DNA of 64,000 nt from Allium sativum (lineage: Eukaryota; Streptophyta; Magnoliopsida; Asparagales; Amaryllidaceae). The notes beneath the pieces are model-generated. The model was not told the DNA's origin, made no database searches, and was given only the letters and a program-made list of their open reading frames with translations. Below are positions 23,576-36,085 of the stretch, piece by piece (within the stretch, counting starts at the first letter, position 1; each line of letters starts with the position of its first letter). The stretch is taken from NCBI GenBank assembly GCA_030737875.1, contig CM060911.1, positions 97,670,599 to 97,734,598 on the forward strand. Reading direction: 5' to 3'. The translations under genes were made by a program, and so were the position numbers.

Positions 23576-26500
23576 AATGAAGCGACCCGAAACTTCCCCG
23601 GTCTCCGAAGAGATGAGAAAGAACGAATTACTGTGAGGACAAGACAAATCAGAACACAAATAGAAGAACATTTCACTGTTATTACAACAATGCATCAGAT
23701 TACAAGAATATACAGAGTATAAATGAATAAATTACATTCGATAAATATTAGAGATTACAATAAATTACATAGCAGCGGAAAAATATACAAAACACAACTG
23801 AAAGTGACACACGGATACAGAGCTTTCCGAGCATCGTTCCAGCTGTTAATCAGGACCCTGTGAATATACATCTGCAAAACCAAAACTACTAGCTGCCCGT
23901 GTGGAAAATAGGGGCACCCAGAGTTTAGGTTAAAACAATAAACTCCAGGTCAGTCATGTGACTGGTGTGAGAACTAAAACAGTTATTAATCTTTATTTTT
24001 AAAGTAAGGTAAATCAAGGGACCACGCCGTATAACACGGAACGGGTTTCCTCCCAAGAGTACCAGTGCATAAAACAACAGCGCAATGCTAAATAAAGAAA
24101 ATGAAGCTGTTATAAGACCCAGGTCCCATCACACAATGCAACGCAAGCCGGAGGATAGGGTTTTCCCTTATAACAGCCAAAGTATGCTTGATACGTTTAA
24201 AACACATTATTTGATACTATTGTAGGTGTATAGTGTCAAAACAATTTCAATCATAAATATCAATCATAGGTGGCATGGGTACCATCTATCATGTCGCCAT
24301 ACTAGTTCTACAATTAAAACCGCAATATCACGTATTGGAAATTGGATTCCGTCATGAGCCGAGGCAAGGGGCAAGCTCCTCTCCGCGTTCGAGACACTCT
24401 AGCAAATGCCTCGGGACCGCACACAGCAATCCCCTGGATCCTCCAAGGCCGGTCCTCTCTTACTTTTGAGGATTGGCAATTCCTGAACACACGTTTCCCG
24501 GTCCTTACAGACCTATATCCGAGGCGCCTCGTATCCAACAACCACACAGGTGAAAAGTATATAAATGTCAGGGCTGGTAGGACACTGACACCACCCTAGC
24601 TAGAAAGAAACGTCGTGCACTCCTTGGGTCCGTATCCCGTTTTTGACTCATACCGAGGTGTGAGGCTCGCGAATTCACGTTATACACAAAGCTACGCCAC
24701 ACAGGCCGTGCTTTGATCATCAACCACAAGACTTTGCTTTTCAACAGAAGCCTTGATCATTTGCCACTTACGCATGCCACACTGGCAATTCACTCCATGC
24801 GACTGATGTTCATCGATATACAACCTCTGAGCTCGTACGTCTCAGAGAAGGGCGTTAAGCAAGAGAATAAATTCTCCGCCGCCAAACAGATGTATATTTA
24901 ATAGAGATCAATCAACACAGAATAAAATCCAATGTCAGACACACAATCCATTTACAAGTTCGTTCTGGGTCTGAACGAAACCGGAGGCACTTTCCTCGCA
25001 TATCCATCCATCTCCAAGTACGTCTGGACGATCACCAACTGTTTCCCTCATCCTGGGTGTACAGCCCAATCAAGATCATCAGTAATCACCCAAACGATGT
25101 GAAGACTTCCGGTCTTCAACCACCGTCTTCATCTTCGACATCTCGTCGAATCGGTTATTCAGAATGGGTATAAACCCGGCCTTTCTGAATAACCCACGTA
25201 TATAATAAACAAATGTTACACAAACACAATGAACGCCTCATTCCAATTCAGAATATTCTTTTATTCACAAAAATCACATTCTTAGGGAAAGGTTCCCATT
25301 AATTTTATCAAAGATAAATTCTTCTAAATTTATTCTTCAATCCTCCTTTGGATATCATTTCTAACTAGTCGGGATTAACGAACCACACCGAAGTAATTAT
25401 TTATTTTATTCCCCAATCCCAACCTATATATCCCAGGGAGAAAACTGGTAATACTCCACATCTAACACCACGGTGTTATCGGTAAAATTAATTACCATTT
25501 CACGTTCAAATCTAATTAAAGATTTAACTATCGCTTTGGAGCAAAACTGGTGGTACTCCACTCTCGATCACTTTTCAAATTTGATAATTAAAATTATCAA
25601 TTCACATTTTTAATCTAATTAAAGATTCATTAAAACTCCACTTAGTTTTAATCTTCTCAAAAATCAATATTCTGTCTTTAACTGGGTTAAAGAACCAATG
25701 TCTTCTAAAACACGATTCACGACAAACCCAAATCACATTTGATATTAAATACAAGGCTCTGAATAGAAAATATATCGGCTTATATTCAATATCAAATTCT
25801 GAAACCAACAAATATCGTATTGGAAATAACGATATAAAATATATCTTTCAAATTCCCATAACAATATCTGTATGGTCACGAAATCTAACATCGAAATATT
25901 CCGAAGATAATTTCGATTCAACTCCAGTCCAATTCACGTATTGGAAATATTGATTATTTTCAAAATCACTTTCAAATTCAATTTATTTATCTAAAAATAA
26001 ATTGATTTTAATTCTAGTTCAAAACTAGTTCATTTCGATAAAAATCTATTTTTATCTTTTCAAATATGGAGTTTTTCACCCCAAATCTTTCCAATTCACA
26101 TATTATAATTTTACACAAATTATAGATATTTTTGATAATTTTATCAAGGCCCGTACAGTCGATTTCCAACAACGGCCATCGAACTGCACTTACAGCGACC
26201 TTTTCTGAAATTGATTTGGACATAATTCCAAATCCAACCGTTAGATTTCAAATTTCTAATATTAATTGGAAAGCTCTTTTCGATACGAACCCAACGGTTC
26301 CGGTTTTAGGAGAATCCGACGGTCGGATCTCCCGCAATGTCCGTTTGAAATAAATGGTCGAAATTCACGAACTGCCGCTGCGCGACGCGTTCTATTCAGG
26401 CCATTATATTATATATATAATATATAATATATATATTTCGTTGATTTCCATTTAAAATGAATTTTATAACTCGTTTTAAATTCGTTTCTGAAACAATTCA

Positions 26501-26629
26501 ACTTCTATATTCAATTCAAATCAAAATTGAATTCTTCTTTATAAATCCGTTTTAAAATTCATTTCTATTCAATTCAAATTTTAATTCAATTTGTATTCAT
26601 TTCAATTCACTTTCAATTCAATTTGAATT

Positions 26630-26980
26630 CGTTTTCAATTCAATTCATTTCGAAATCGTTTTCAATTCAATTCATTTCGAAATCGTTTTCGATTCAATTC
26701 ATTTCGAAATCGTTTTCAATTCAATTCATTTCGAAATCGTTTTCAATTCAATTCATTTCGAAATCGTTTTCAATTCAATTCATTTGGAATTCATTTTCAA
26801 TTCAATTCATTTCGAATTCGTTTTCAATTCAATTCAATTCGAATTCGTTTTCAATTCAATTCATTTCGAAATCGTTTTCAATTCAATTCATTTCGAATTC
26901 GTTTTCAATTCAATTCATTTCGAAATCGTTTTCAATTCAATTCATTTAGAATTCGTTTTCAATTCAATTCATTTCAAATT
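26630..26980. repeat. 27-bp tandem repeat, 13 copies, 5' LTR of B
   Basis: Same unit as 18937-19260 with one more copy and a few private point changes (for example ATTTGGAATTC near 26782 and TTTAGAATTCG near 26946, the latter creating a stop in the artificial frame). Confidence 0.95.
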
Positions 26981-28093
26981 TCAATTTCAAAATATTTAAT
27001 TTCGAAATCACTTTTCAATATTCATTATACAACGAATAAAATCGATATAAATATCGTTCACGTTAAAATGGCGCAAAACTAATCAACACGGCTTTATATT
27101 TTTCACAACTTCTTTATTTTATTCAACAAATGAATATTTATCCCATTCAACACATGAATCTATATTTCTTTCAACACACGACTAATCTCAACACGTGAGT
27201 ACTGTCGACACATCACTATTTTTGTTATGTAAAATATTTTATAAAACTATGGTATCTATCGTTTGATTTTCAATTAGACTTCTACTGGGAAGTAGTTCTA
27301 ATTTTAAATATGATAAAGATGTAAATTTTTATTATATAAAATATTTCACTCAACACATGAATATCGTCAACACATGATTATTTTTATATTCAACACATGA
27401 ATTTTCTTTTATAATATTCCTTATTTTCCCGATTGGAATGAGGCCCAATCAATCACCATATAACGTTAATTATATGGATTCCATACAACACATGTATATA
27501 ATAGCATTGAAAAATAATCAACCATCAACCAAAGTGCACTACACAACTGCATAAGCATCAAATATAAATAATCGACGCTTACACAGTCTGTCGACCAATC
27601 GATCGACAATAATTAAATAATTGGGATTAGTGTACACCAAATATCATCCCAACACCCGTGTGGGGTTTCAAATCAACAAACACACATTTTTGTTTGTGCA
27701 GTTGGGCGATGTGTAAAATTTATCAACCCAATCAATATCAGTCAAATCAGTGTAAATAAACAAATCGGCCGATTTGTTTATAAATATTTATTTATTCACT
27801 TTCACGTTAAAAATTATATTTTTAACGTCAAAAATATTTATTTCAACACTTGAATTTCTATTCAGTTCATTTACACAATAAAAATGATATTTTTATTTTT
27901 CTAACATATTTTAGAAAATTTCGGCGGCATAACGGCACGATACTAGAAACGGGACGAGGCCTAGCCTTATCCCCGGTCTAGTGAAGGCCCACACCATTCA
28001 CACATCAATCAAATCAATTTCAATTCACCCAACAATTCAATTCAAATCAAATAGACTAACCAACTACACAATCAAACAATTTAACAAACAATC

Positions 28094-28138
28094 CATCCAT
28101 GGTCTGTGGATGACGGGTGTCGGGTGCTACTAAGCACC
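28094..28138 (-). other. Paired hairpins 1 and 2, 5' LTR of B
   Basis: CATCCA 28094-28099 with TGGATG 28107-28112, and GGTGC 28123-28127 with GCACC 28134-28138. Identical to the 3' LTR copy. Confidence 0.6.
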
Positions 28139-30276
28139 GTCTGCATCCTAGTATATATATATAACTAGAAAAAGAAATTGAAAGGTGAGAAGTTCTCATC
28201 GAAAGCTATCCAATACCACGACACTCCTATTGTAGAGATCTTCGTCGTTCTCGCCTTTTCTTCTCCTTTGTTGCCCGTAGCCACTACATATAGAAATCAC
28301 ACATTTTTATATTTCGATGTCCTTAAAATAAAAATCACATTTTTATTTATTCACTTTCAATTTAAAAATCATATTTTTATAATCACTTCATATATTTAAA
28401 AATCGAATTTTTACTATGCGATTCAATATATAAAAATTATATTTCCTTACCACTAATATATAGATAAAAATTCTATTTTTATAAAGCTATTCTCTATATA
28501 AAGATTTCGCCTTTTCAAAAATATAGATTTCATCATTATAAAAATCATCACTTTACTTCAACGTATATAAAATAAAAATCAGATTTTTATTTCGCTACAT
28601 ATACAAAGATGATATTTTTATATTCTCTATCCTATAAAGATTATATTTTTAATACTTTAAAAATATAAAATTCATATTTTTAATATTTCTATATAGTAAA
28701 GACTATATTTTAATTCTTTAAAAATATAAAAACTATATTTTTATTACTTTAAAAATATAAAGATCGTATCTTTATTACTTTAAAAATATAAAAATCATAT
28801 TTTTAATATTTCTACAATATGAAAGATTATATTTTTAATTCCTTATCGAATAAAAATTCTATCTCTTCATCAAATAAAAATCCTTACTTTTATCAAATAA
28901 AAAAAAACCAAACCTTTTCATTGCCATTTATATGCTATTTCCTATATAACAAATCCGAGTATTTAAAATAAATTAAAATAAATAATAATAAAAAACTTAC
29001 TGTTTACTGTTGGAGAGAGGGGGGGGTCCACAAGGGGTGGCGCTCGGCACTGGTGGCGCTCGACGTGGAGGAGGGCGCAGGCGGAGGGCGAGGTCAGAGG
29101 AGGTGGGTGGCGACGGTCCATCGGGGAGGGGAAAAGGAGCGGGACGCGAGGGCGAGGGGGTTCGGGTTCGGGGCGTTCGAATGGAGGAAGAAGGAGGAGA
29201 GGAGGGAGAAGGAAGCGGCGGTGGTGCCCTTGGTTGTGGCGCGGTCATCGTTGGCGGCTGGAGGGGTTGGGCGACGAGGAGTTTAGGGTTCTGCCCCTTC
29301 TTATTTTTTATTTTTTTTTTCTTCTGAAAACCGATTTGAAAAATAAGAGGGGGGGCCAGCGTAATAGGGGGAGAGACCTTTTATTTTATTTTATTTTATT
29401 TAATTCGAAAAAGTTGACTTTTACATACGAACTCGAAACGAGGCCCACCGCCTGTCGCCCCTAGCGTTTTACCCCCATTCCGATCACAATGGGAAATGTA
29501 TCGTAGGCTGATTCGACTGTTACAATCAGTTTCCGATAAATTTACATTTAAATCACTATATTGAATTTTAAACGTACATTTCAAATTACTGGGGCCACAT
29601 AATAACTAGAAAAATTCCAGAAAAATATTTTCTAGCTTCGTATTGACGATACGGTCCTAACAAAACTAGCTTCGTCGAATTCTGAGACCGTATGAAAAAT
29701 GGCCAATTTCCAGTCGATTAAAATCAACTGAAATTGGTCAATCGCGTTTTACTTTGCCACGCTCACATATTGATTCGAAAAATTATGAAATTTGAAACCT
29801 AGCAATAATTTGACATCACGGACCCAACAAAAGTGGTTTCGTCGAAATCCGAGGTCGTTTGCAAAATGTCCATTTTTAAGGGCCTGAATTCCATAGCGAC
29901 TATTCAGAATTTTCAACTGGACATATCTTTTGATTCCCGCCATGAAATCTCAATTGGTCGGATTCGTTGGAAAGATATCATCAATTAGATCCTATCATTT
30001 TTGGTTTCACTAAAATCCGGATTATTTTGCACCCGGTATGTTCAATTGAAGTTTGAAATCGAATTATCGAACTACCGCGCCATTTTCAATTCTATTTATA
30101 ATTATATATAAATATTTATATTCTAACGACGACGTATAAAATATATACGTTCGAATTCTATTCAAAATAAATTTCTCGTTGATATTATTTAAAATAATCT
30201 ATTTTAAATATTCAAAATTCGCTAAAATTGCCAAAATAAAAATTTTAAACTAGCCCAGATTTTCCGGGTTATTACA

Positions 30277-30281
30277 AATAA
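30277..30281. repeat. Target-site duplication of element B, right copy
   Basis: AATAA, identical to 15880-15884. The A LTR resumes directly after it with CCCACCCCTTA, matching CCTACCCCTTA after AATAA in A's other LTR. Confidence 0.95.
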
Positions 30282-31627
30282 CCCACCCCTTAGTTATCAT
30301 TAATCCCATCTTCTTCTAGGTTATGGTTTCAATATCGAACCCATCTTCGAACGAGACTTCCACCTGCGCACCCTTCTACACATCGCCGGAGGTTGATCAG
30401 GGACTATCAGTCGAAGGGGGTTGGTGCCGCCTCCCCACGCTTGGCACAATGGCCAGCTCGCTCCTCCCTAGGCGACAGGAAATGCCTTGGGACGGTAGCC
30501 CTATGGGCTTGAAAATCACTCCAGTGACTCTATTATATTTAATCTCAACCGTTGGATAGGTTAAGCTCTCCTAGATCTTCGATCCTTCACTTGAAAATTT
30601 TCTCCAATGATTCGCAGATTGAATGAAAAAGAGGGATTTAATTTGGAGCAAAAACCGCCCTTGATTTAGTGAGTGACGGCGGGTTCTGGGATGTGGGCTT
30701 AGGGTTATTAGGGATTGTATATATTTTATAATTATATTTTAATCCATTTAATTCCAAAAATATCCATGTGTTGATACAAACTCCAATTCGAACCCAACGA
30801 CTGTCACCTCTAGCTAATTACCCCTATTTCGAACATAATGGGATATGTTCGGTAAGCCAATTCGACTGTTATGATTAGTTTTTATCAAATTCAAAATATA
30901 AATCAGTATATATTGAATTTGAACGTTCATTTTAATCTACCGAGGCCACATACTGACTCTAAAAATTCCGGAAAAATTATTTCTAGCTTCGTATTGATGA
31001 TATGGTCCTAACAAAACTAATTTCATCAAATTTGAAGACAATTTGAAAAATGGCCATTTTCTGGTCGATCCATATTGACTTAAACTGTCAAAACACGTTT
31101 TCTTTTGCCACGCTCACAAATTGATTTCAAAAATTATGAAAATTGAAATCTAGCAATAACATGACATTCTGGATCCAACAAAAGTGGTTTCATCAAAAAT
31201 GGAGGTCGTTTGCAAAATCTCCATTTTTAAGGGTTATATTTCCATAGCGACTATTCTAAATTTTCAGCTGGGCGTAACTTTTTATTCCAGCTATGAAATT
31301 TTGATTTTTCAGATTCATTGGAAAGATATTTTTTAATAGATTCAAATATCTCTAGTTTCACTAAAATCCGGCCTATTTTGAATCCTGTACATTCATTTGA
31401 AATTTGAAATCGAATTTTCAAACTACCGCGCCATTTCCAATTCCTTTTGTAATTAAAATAAATATTTGTATTCTAATTTCGATTTATAAAAATATATACA
31501 TTCTATTTCTGTTCAAAATAAATTTCTAGTCGTTATTATTTAAAATAATTCATTTTAAATATTCAAAATTCATTAAAGTTGCCAAAATAAAAAATTTAAA
31601 CTGGTTCTGATTTTCCAGGTTGTTACA
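30282..31627 (-). repeat. 5' LTR of element A, piece 3 (U3 end)
   Basis: Matches about 2875-4226. It ends ..CCAGGTTGTTACA at 31627, where copia sequence begins. It contains the U3 direct repeats (about 31260-30960) and a telo-box/GC segment (about 30330-30720). The 78-codon plus frame at 30323 is not conserved in the sister LTR. Confidence 0.88.
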
Positions 31628-32592
31628 AATGAGGAAATGTACTTATCCAATTTCGTCATGTGTAACATATAATAAACTTTAAACGGTGGCCCATGCATTT
31701 GTATCTGCATTGGATTCTATCACTACACCAAAGATAGTGGCTGAAGCAATAAATTCTCCAAAATGGTGTGAAGCTATGATGGAAGAGATGACTGCTCTAG
31801 AATAAAATAAAACATGGGATCTAGTTAAGCTGCCATCTAACAAAAAGGCTATAGGGTTTAAATGGATCTTCTCAGTTAAACTGAATGCGGATGAGAGTGT
31901 AGCAAGATATAAGGCACGATTAGTAGCCAGAGGATACGCACAAACATATGGTATTGATTATTCCGAGACCCTCTCTCCTGTAGCTAAAATGTCATCAATT
32001 AGACTCTTTATTTCTATGGCAGCGAGAAATAACTGGAAACTTCATCAATTAGACATCATGAATGCATTCTTACACGGTGATTTGGCGGAAAATGTATATA
32101 TGGATCAACCACCGGGTTTTGTTGCTCAGGGGGAGACTAACTTAGTGTGTAAACTAAATAAATCTATGTATGAATTAAAGCAGAGTCCAAGAGTGTGGTT
32201 CGGTAAGTTTAGCTATTGAAAAGTTCGGGGTCATGAGATGTAGAATGGATCACTCGCTGTTTTGCAATATGTCTGAGGAAGGTATGATAATTCTTATAGT
32301 ATGTGTAGACGACATAGTTATTACAGGTGATGACGAATAGGGTATTCATCGATTGAAGGAGTTTATACACTTGCAATTTTAGACTAAAGGCTTAAGGGAG
32401 CTGAGTTATTTCTTAGGTGTAGAAATTATGAGGAATAATGAAGGTATATATCTATCTCAGAGGAAGTACACATTGGACCTGCTATGTGAGACTGGAAAGT
32501 TAGGGGCAAAGCCAAGTAGTACTCCGATGATGCCAAATCTGAGTTGGAGTAAAGAAAGGGAAGTTATGCGTGATCCAGAACAGTACAGGCAC
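31628..32592 (+). pseudogene. Ty1/copia reverse transcriptase fragment (element G), broken
   Basis: Part of a copia-type polyprotein in copia order (RT then RNase H). Visible blocks include the N-terminal RT stretch with KWIFSVKLNADE and ARLVARGYAQ, the LDIMNAFLHGDL block containing the first catalytic Asp, and VCVDDIVITGDD (about 32299-32334) carrying the catalytic Asp pair. It is dead. There are in-frame stops at 31803-31805, 32338-32340 and 32380-32382, and a frameshift near 32213 after LKQSPRVWFGKFS. The 5' part of the polyprotein is missing because element A cuts in at 31627. The fragment stops at 32592, where solo LTR D inserted, and continues at 38239. Confidence 0.9.
32588..32592. repeat. 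Target-site duplication of solo LTR D, left copy
   Basis: GGCAC before TGTAATAACCCGG, repeated at 38234-38238. Removing D joins the copia frame as ..QYRH|LVGKLNYL.., which confirms the insertion. Confidence 0.95.
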
Positions 32593-33343
32593 TGTAATAA
32601 CCCGGAAAATACGAGCCAATTTAAAATTTTTAAATTGATTATTTCAAAGCAATTTGAACCATTGAAATAGAATATTTCAATAAATTAGTGAATTAGAAAT
32701 AGTAAGTCAGTTCGAAAATTTGAATTCGAACTTTGACCGACTATGCAGGGTGGAAAATTGATATTTTGCAAACGGCCTCGGAATTCGACGAAACCACTTT
32801 TGTCAGGTCCGGGATGTCAAACTATTGCTAGGTTTCAAATTTCATAATTTTTCGAATCAATGTGTGAGCGTGGCAAAAGAAAACGCGTTTGACCAGTTTC
32901 TGTTGAATTTAATCGACAGGAAATTGGCCATTTTTCAAACGGTCTCAGAATTCGACGAAACTAGTTTTGTTAGGACCGTATCGTCAATACGAAACTAGAA
33001 AATATTTTTCTGGAATTTTTCTAGTTAGTATGTGACCCCGGTAATTTGAAATGTACGTTTAAAATTCAATACAAGGATTTAAATGTAAATTCAACGGAAA
33101 CTGATTGTAACGATCAAACTAGCTTACGATACATATCCCATTGTGTTCGGAATGGGGGTAAAACGCTATGGACGACAGGCGGTGGGCCTCGTTTCGAGGT
33201 CGTATGTAAAAGTCAACCCTTGTGCAAAATTAAATAATTAAATAATAAAATAAAATAAAAAAAAAATATTCTCCCTCCTTTTCTTCTGCTTGGCCCCCCC
33301 GATTCATTATTCAGAAAGAGAAAAAAAAAAGAAGAAAACCTAA

Positions 33344-33545
33344 TTCTAAATCGCGCCGCCCCCTGACCTCGAAGCCGCCGACGAACAAATCGCCCCCCCC
33401 CCCCCCCCCCACAGCACGACCTCCTCCTTCCAGCGAAGACCCCGAAGACCCCGCCTTCACCGACGAACCCTGCCGCGACACCTCCGAACGCCACCACCAC
33501 GAGCCGCCGACGACGCCTCTTCTTCCCTCCTCCCCTTCGCGTGAT
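33344..33545 (+). promoter_or_regulatory. GC-rich leader with poly-C tract in solo LTR D
   Basis: GC-rich island about 750 bp from the LTR start, preceded by TGGGCC (33183-33188), a TA-rich stretch and a pyrimidine patch (CTCCCTCC at about 33271). It includes 18 consecutive C (33393-33410), which could form a G-quadruplex or i-motif. Probably the start of the transcribed leader. Confidence 0.4.
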
Positions 33546-34343
33546 TAGGTAATTTCCTTTTCATTTTATTTTGTTTTGTTCTGCTAAAACTGTTTTTTTA
33601 AAAGTTTTAAAACTGATTCTTTTTTTTTATTTAGAAGAATTTAAGAACTGTTTTTTTTTTTAAAAGAATATAGAAAACTGATTTTTTTTAAGTTATAAAA
33701 ATTGATTTAAAAAGAAAATAAAAACTGAATTTTTAAAGAAAATAAAAACAGAATTTTTAAAAGATTTAAAAACAGAATTTTTAAAGAAAATAAAAACTTG
33801 ATTTTTAAAAGATTTAAAAACAGAATTTTTTTTAGAATGTAAAAACATAATTTTTGAAAAGAATTTTGAAGACTGATTTTTAAAGAAAATAAAAACTGAT
33901 TTTATTTTAAGGTTTAAAATAGAAAAAAAAGGGGTTTAAACTTTGAAATAGAAAAAGGTTTAATCTTTTAAAAGAAAAAGATTTGAACTTGCAAAAATAA
34001 AGATCATATTTTTAAAAAGAGAAAAGACGGAATTTTTGTTAAGTAGAAGAAGTAAGATATGATTTTTATATTTTTAAAGCAATAAAAATATAATTTTTAC
34101 ATCATGGGAATATTAAAAATATAATCTTTGTTTTTAGAATATGATCTTTATATATTGAATAGCATAGTAAAAATTCGATTTTTACCTATGTAGAGAATAC
34201 GGGAAACGAAAGCGACAAGAAGACGAAATAGGCGAAGATTTCCATAAAGGAAGAGTCGTGTTATTGGATAGCTATTGGTGAGAAATTCTCACTCTTCAAT
34301 TTCTTTTTATATATATATATGTGTGGAAATAAAAGTGAATTGC

Positions 34344-34352
<9 letters not shown>

Positions 34353-34398
<46 letters not shown>
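34353..34398. repeat. (AT)n microsatellite in solo LTR D
   Basis: About 23 AT units directly before hairpin 1. The equivalent runs in F are at 52204-52248 and 62186-62228. It causes spurious IYIYIY frames. Confidence 0.95.
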
Positions 34399-34400
<2 letters not shown>

Positions 34401-34407
34401 GCCCCCT

Positions 34408-34426
34408 CGTCCACAAACCATGGACG
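34408..34426 (+). other. Hairpin 1 in solo LTR D
   Basis: CGTCCA 34408-34413, loop CAAACCA, TGGACG 34421-34426. Compared with CATCCA/TGGATG in C and B, both stem arms changed together. Confidence 0.6.
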
Positions 34427-35515
34427 ATATTTATTGGTTGAAATTGTTGTGAAAATTGGTTGACGGCAAATTGTTGTTTGGGATTGTTTGTGGTTGGTAT
34501 TGAAATGATTGAGGTTGAAAAATACCCGTTTGTGATTGGAAAATATTTGGTTGAAACCACATAGGATTAGTTTGTGGAAATGAAATAAATATAAACATGC
34601 CGCCTGCGTGCGAATTAGATGCATGATCCCCATTGTCAAAAACCGCGAGGTTTTAAGGTAGAGCGAGGAGCCGTACTAGGGACGGTGCCGGTTTAACTAC
34701 CCTGCCGTTATGCTGCCGAAATTTTGAATAATCTTTGTGTGTTAGAATTATTTTCATATGTTGAAATTATTTGCATGCATAGAAATTAAAGCCATATGTT
34801 GAAACTATATCCATGTGTGGAAATGTTCATGTGTTGAAAAGTGTTGTGTGAAAATAAAATTCATTTGTGAATGAATGAAGTGTATAAACAATAAAAATCA
34901 CATTTTTATATATATATGAAGTATGAAAAATATTCGCCTTATATAAATAGTTTCAATCATAAAAATTCCATCTTTCTAATATGAACAACATAAATAAATT
35001 GTCCATGTGTGGAAATACTCATTTGTTGAGAAAAGTGTGTAGTGGAAAGGTGCATGTGTTGAATAAAAAGATTGAACGATAAAAATTACATTTTTATTGA
35101 AACTATGAAGTGTTGAAACCATACGTTGGTTGAATAAATATTTTAAATGATAAAAATATCATTTTTATCATATGTGTGATATTCTAAAGATATGCAGACG
35201 ATGAAACAAATATTTGTGATAGAAATATTATTTTTAACATGCATAGGAACTAAATAAAATAGTCATGTGTTGAAATCTACTTTAGTTCGCCAAAATTATC
35301 ATCTTTGAAATGTGAAGTGTTAAAAATAGCCACTGGTTCGAATAAACGTGCATGAGTTGAAATATACATTAACTAGCTAATGATATGATTTTAGCCTATG
35401 CATGCGATATTAGAATGAGTGGTGTTTTTAAACCAAAGCAAATCAAATATGAAGTTGAATAGAAAATGATAAATGTTAGCAATTGTATATATGTGCATGC
35501 ATATCTATTGAACAG

Positions 35516-35735
35516 GTTAAAGCAAAAGGGGCTAGAGAAGAGGAATAAAATTTTGTGCCCAACAAATAGGTACCCATTTACTGTTTTGTTTGGGTGATGA
35601 TTTTATGAGCCTATTGGCTAGCCGCTTGGCTTTTTCTTTTTCTTTTTGAGATTAGAAGGACCGGGAACGCTATTTGCGATTTCCCGATGCCCCCGGTACA
35701 GGGGAGGTTATGGCGAAATTTTCCAAAATTTTAGG
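35516..35735 (+). repeat. Block in LTR of D homologous to the internal domains of A and B
   Basis: Cores ATTGAACAGGT, GGCTAGAGAAGAGGAATAAA, CAACAAATAGGTACC, GGCTAGCCGCTTGGC and GGTTATGGCGAAATTTT match the reverse complement of 4370-4610 and 22690-22950. F carries it at 53345-53560 and 63326-63546. The relative orientation is the same, but the position differs: LTR here, internal domain in A/B. Confidence 0.75.
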
Positions 35736-36034
35736 GTGTTAGAAAAATATTTGAAGTGAAAACGATATAGAAATTATTGAATGAACTATATTTATATAAA
35801 TATATAAATATAAATATAATTAAAACGAAACGTGGCCGTGCAGTTCATATTTTGAAACCGTGATTTCAAACGACTAGTGCGGAAGATCCGACCATTGGAT
35901 TTTCCCGAAACCTCAACCGTTGGGTTCTCCTTGGAAATATCTTTCCAACGGCACCAACTTTGTGAAGATCCGACGGTTGGATTGTCTGGAATGTTTAATT
36001 CAAAATTAGTGAAAAACAGCGCTAGAAACGATTA

Positions 36035-36038
<4 letters not shown>

Positions 36039-36080
<42 letters not shown>
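36039..36080. repeat. (TA)n microsatellite in solo LTR D
   Basis: About 21 TA units. The F LTR has only a short ATATATAAATAT here (about 53862-53880), so this run expanded after the copies separated. Confidence 0.95.

Positions 36081-36085
<5 letters not shown>

Larger units (their letters stand above)
22553..23577 (-). mobile_element. Internal domain of element B, non-coding, 1.0 kb
   Basis: No coding capacity seen. It holds the leader motif at 23439-23477 (32 of 39 bases match the F leader at 56122-56160 by eye) and the roughly 230 bp block at about 22690-22950 that in D and F lies inside the LTR. Colinear with the internal domain of A, so both belong to one non-autonomous lineage. Confidence 0.88.
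15885..30276 (-). mobile_element. Element B: complete non-autonomous giant-LTR retrotransposon, 14.4 kb
   Basis: Minus-strand order: 5' LTR 23578-30276 (6,699 bp), primer site 23564-23575, internal domain 22553-23577 (1,025 bp), polypurine tract 22553-22565, 3' LTR 15885-22552 (6,668 bp), with AATAA duplications on both sides. About 93% of the element is LTR. No protein domain is visible. The two LTRs are nearly identical: by eye I find about six substitutions in the first 1.3 kb compared, and the length difference is mostly one 27-bp repeat unit. B is therefore the youngest insertion here and was probably mobilised in trans by an F-like chromovirus. Confidence 0.93.
23578..30276 (-). repeat. 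5' LTR of element B, 6,699 bp
   Basis: Near-identical copy of 15885-22552, in the same orientation, beginning two bases after the primer site and ending ..GGGTTATTACA before the AATAA duplication. All landmarks of the 3' LTR recur with an offset of about 7,693 bases before the 27-bp array and about 7,720 after it. No gene seen. Confidence 0.93.
1..31627 (-). mobile_element. Element A: non-autonomous giant-LTR retrotransposon, left end outside window
   Basis: A minus-strand LTR element made of a 3' LTR (1-4226, incomplete), a non-coding internal domain (4227-5270) and a 5' LTR split into 5271-6137, 12166-15884 and 30282-31627, about 5.93 kb when summed. The two LTR copies are colinear: base 1 onward matches about 13018 onward. 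Polypurine tract and primer site lie in the expected places on the minus strand. Solo LTR C and element B interrupt the 5' LTR. The right end (..GTTACA at 31627) abuts copia coding sequence, so A appears inserted in element G. No gag or pol is visible, so movement would have needed proteins from a relative such as F. The two LTRs are visibly diverged, so A is older than B. Confidence 0.85.

Noticed and set aside
15885..30276. Simple tandem segmental duplication of about 7.7 kb
   Set aside because: The two copies are LTRs: TG/CA ends, a primer site and polypurine tract between them and AATAA duplications outside show a retrotransposon insertion.
34261..34639. Frames with long IYIYIY stretches (also 52199-52453 and 62105-62449)
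   Set aside because: Translations of AT microsatellites.
34655..34725. tRNA-like sequence (GGTAGAGCGAGGAGCC resembling an A box)
   Set aside because: No matching B box and no cloverleaf. The segment is part of the LTR hairpin region.
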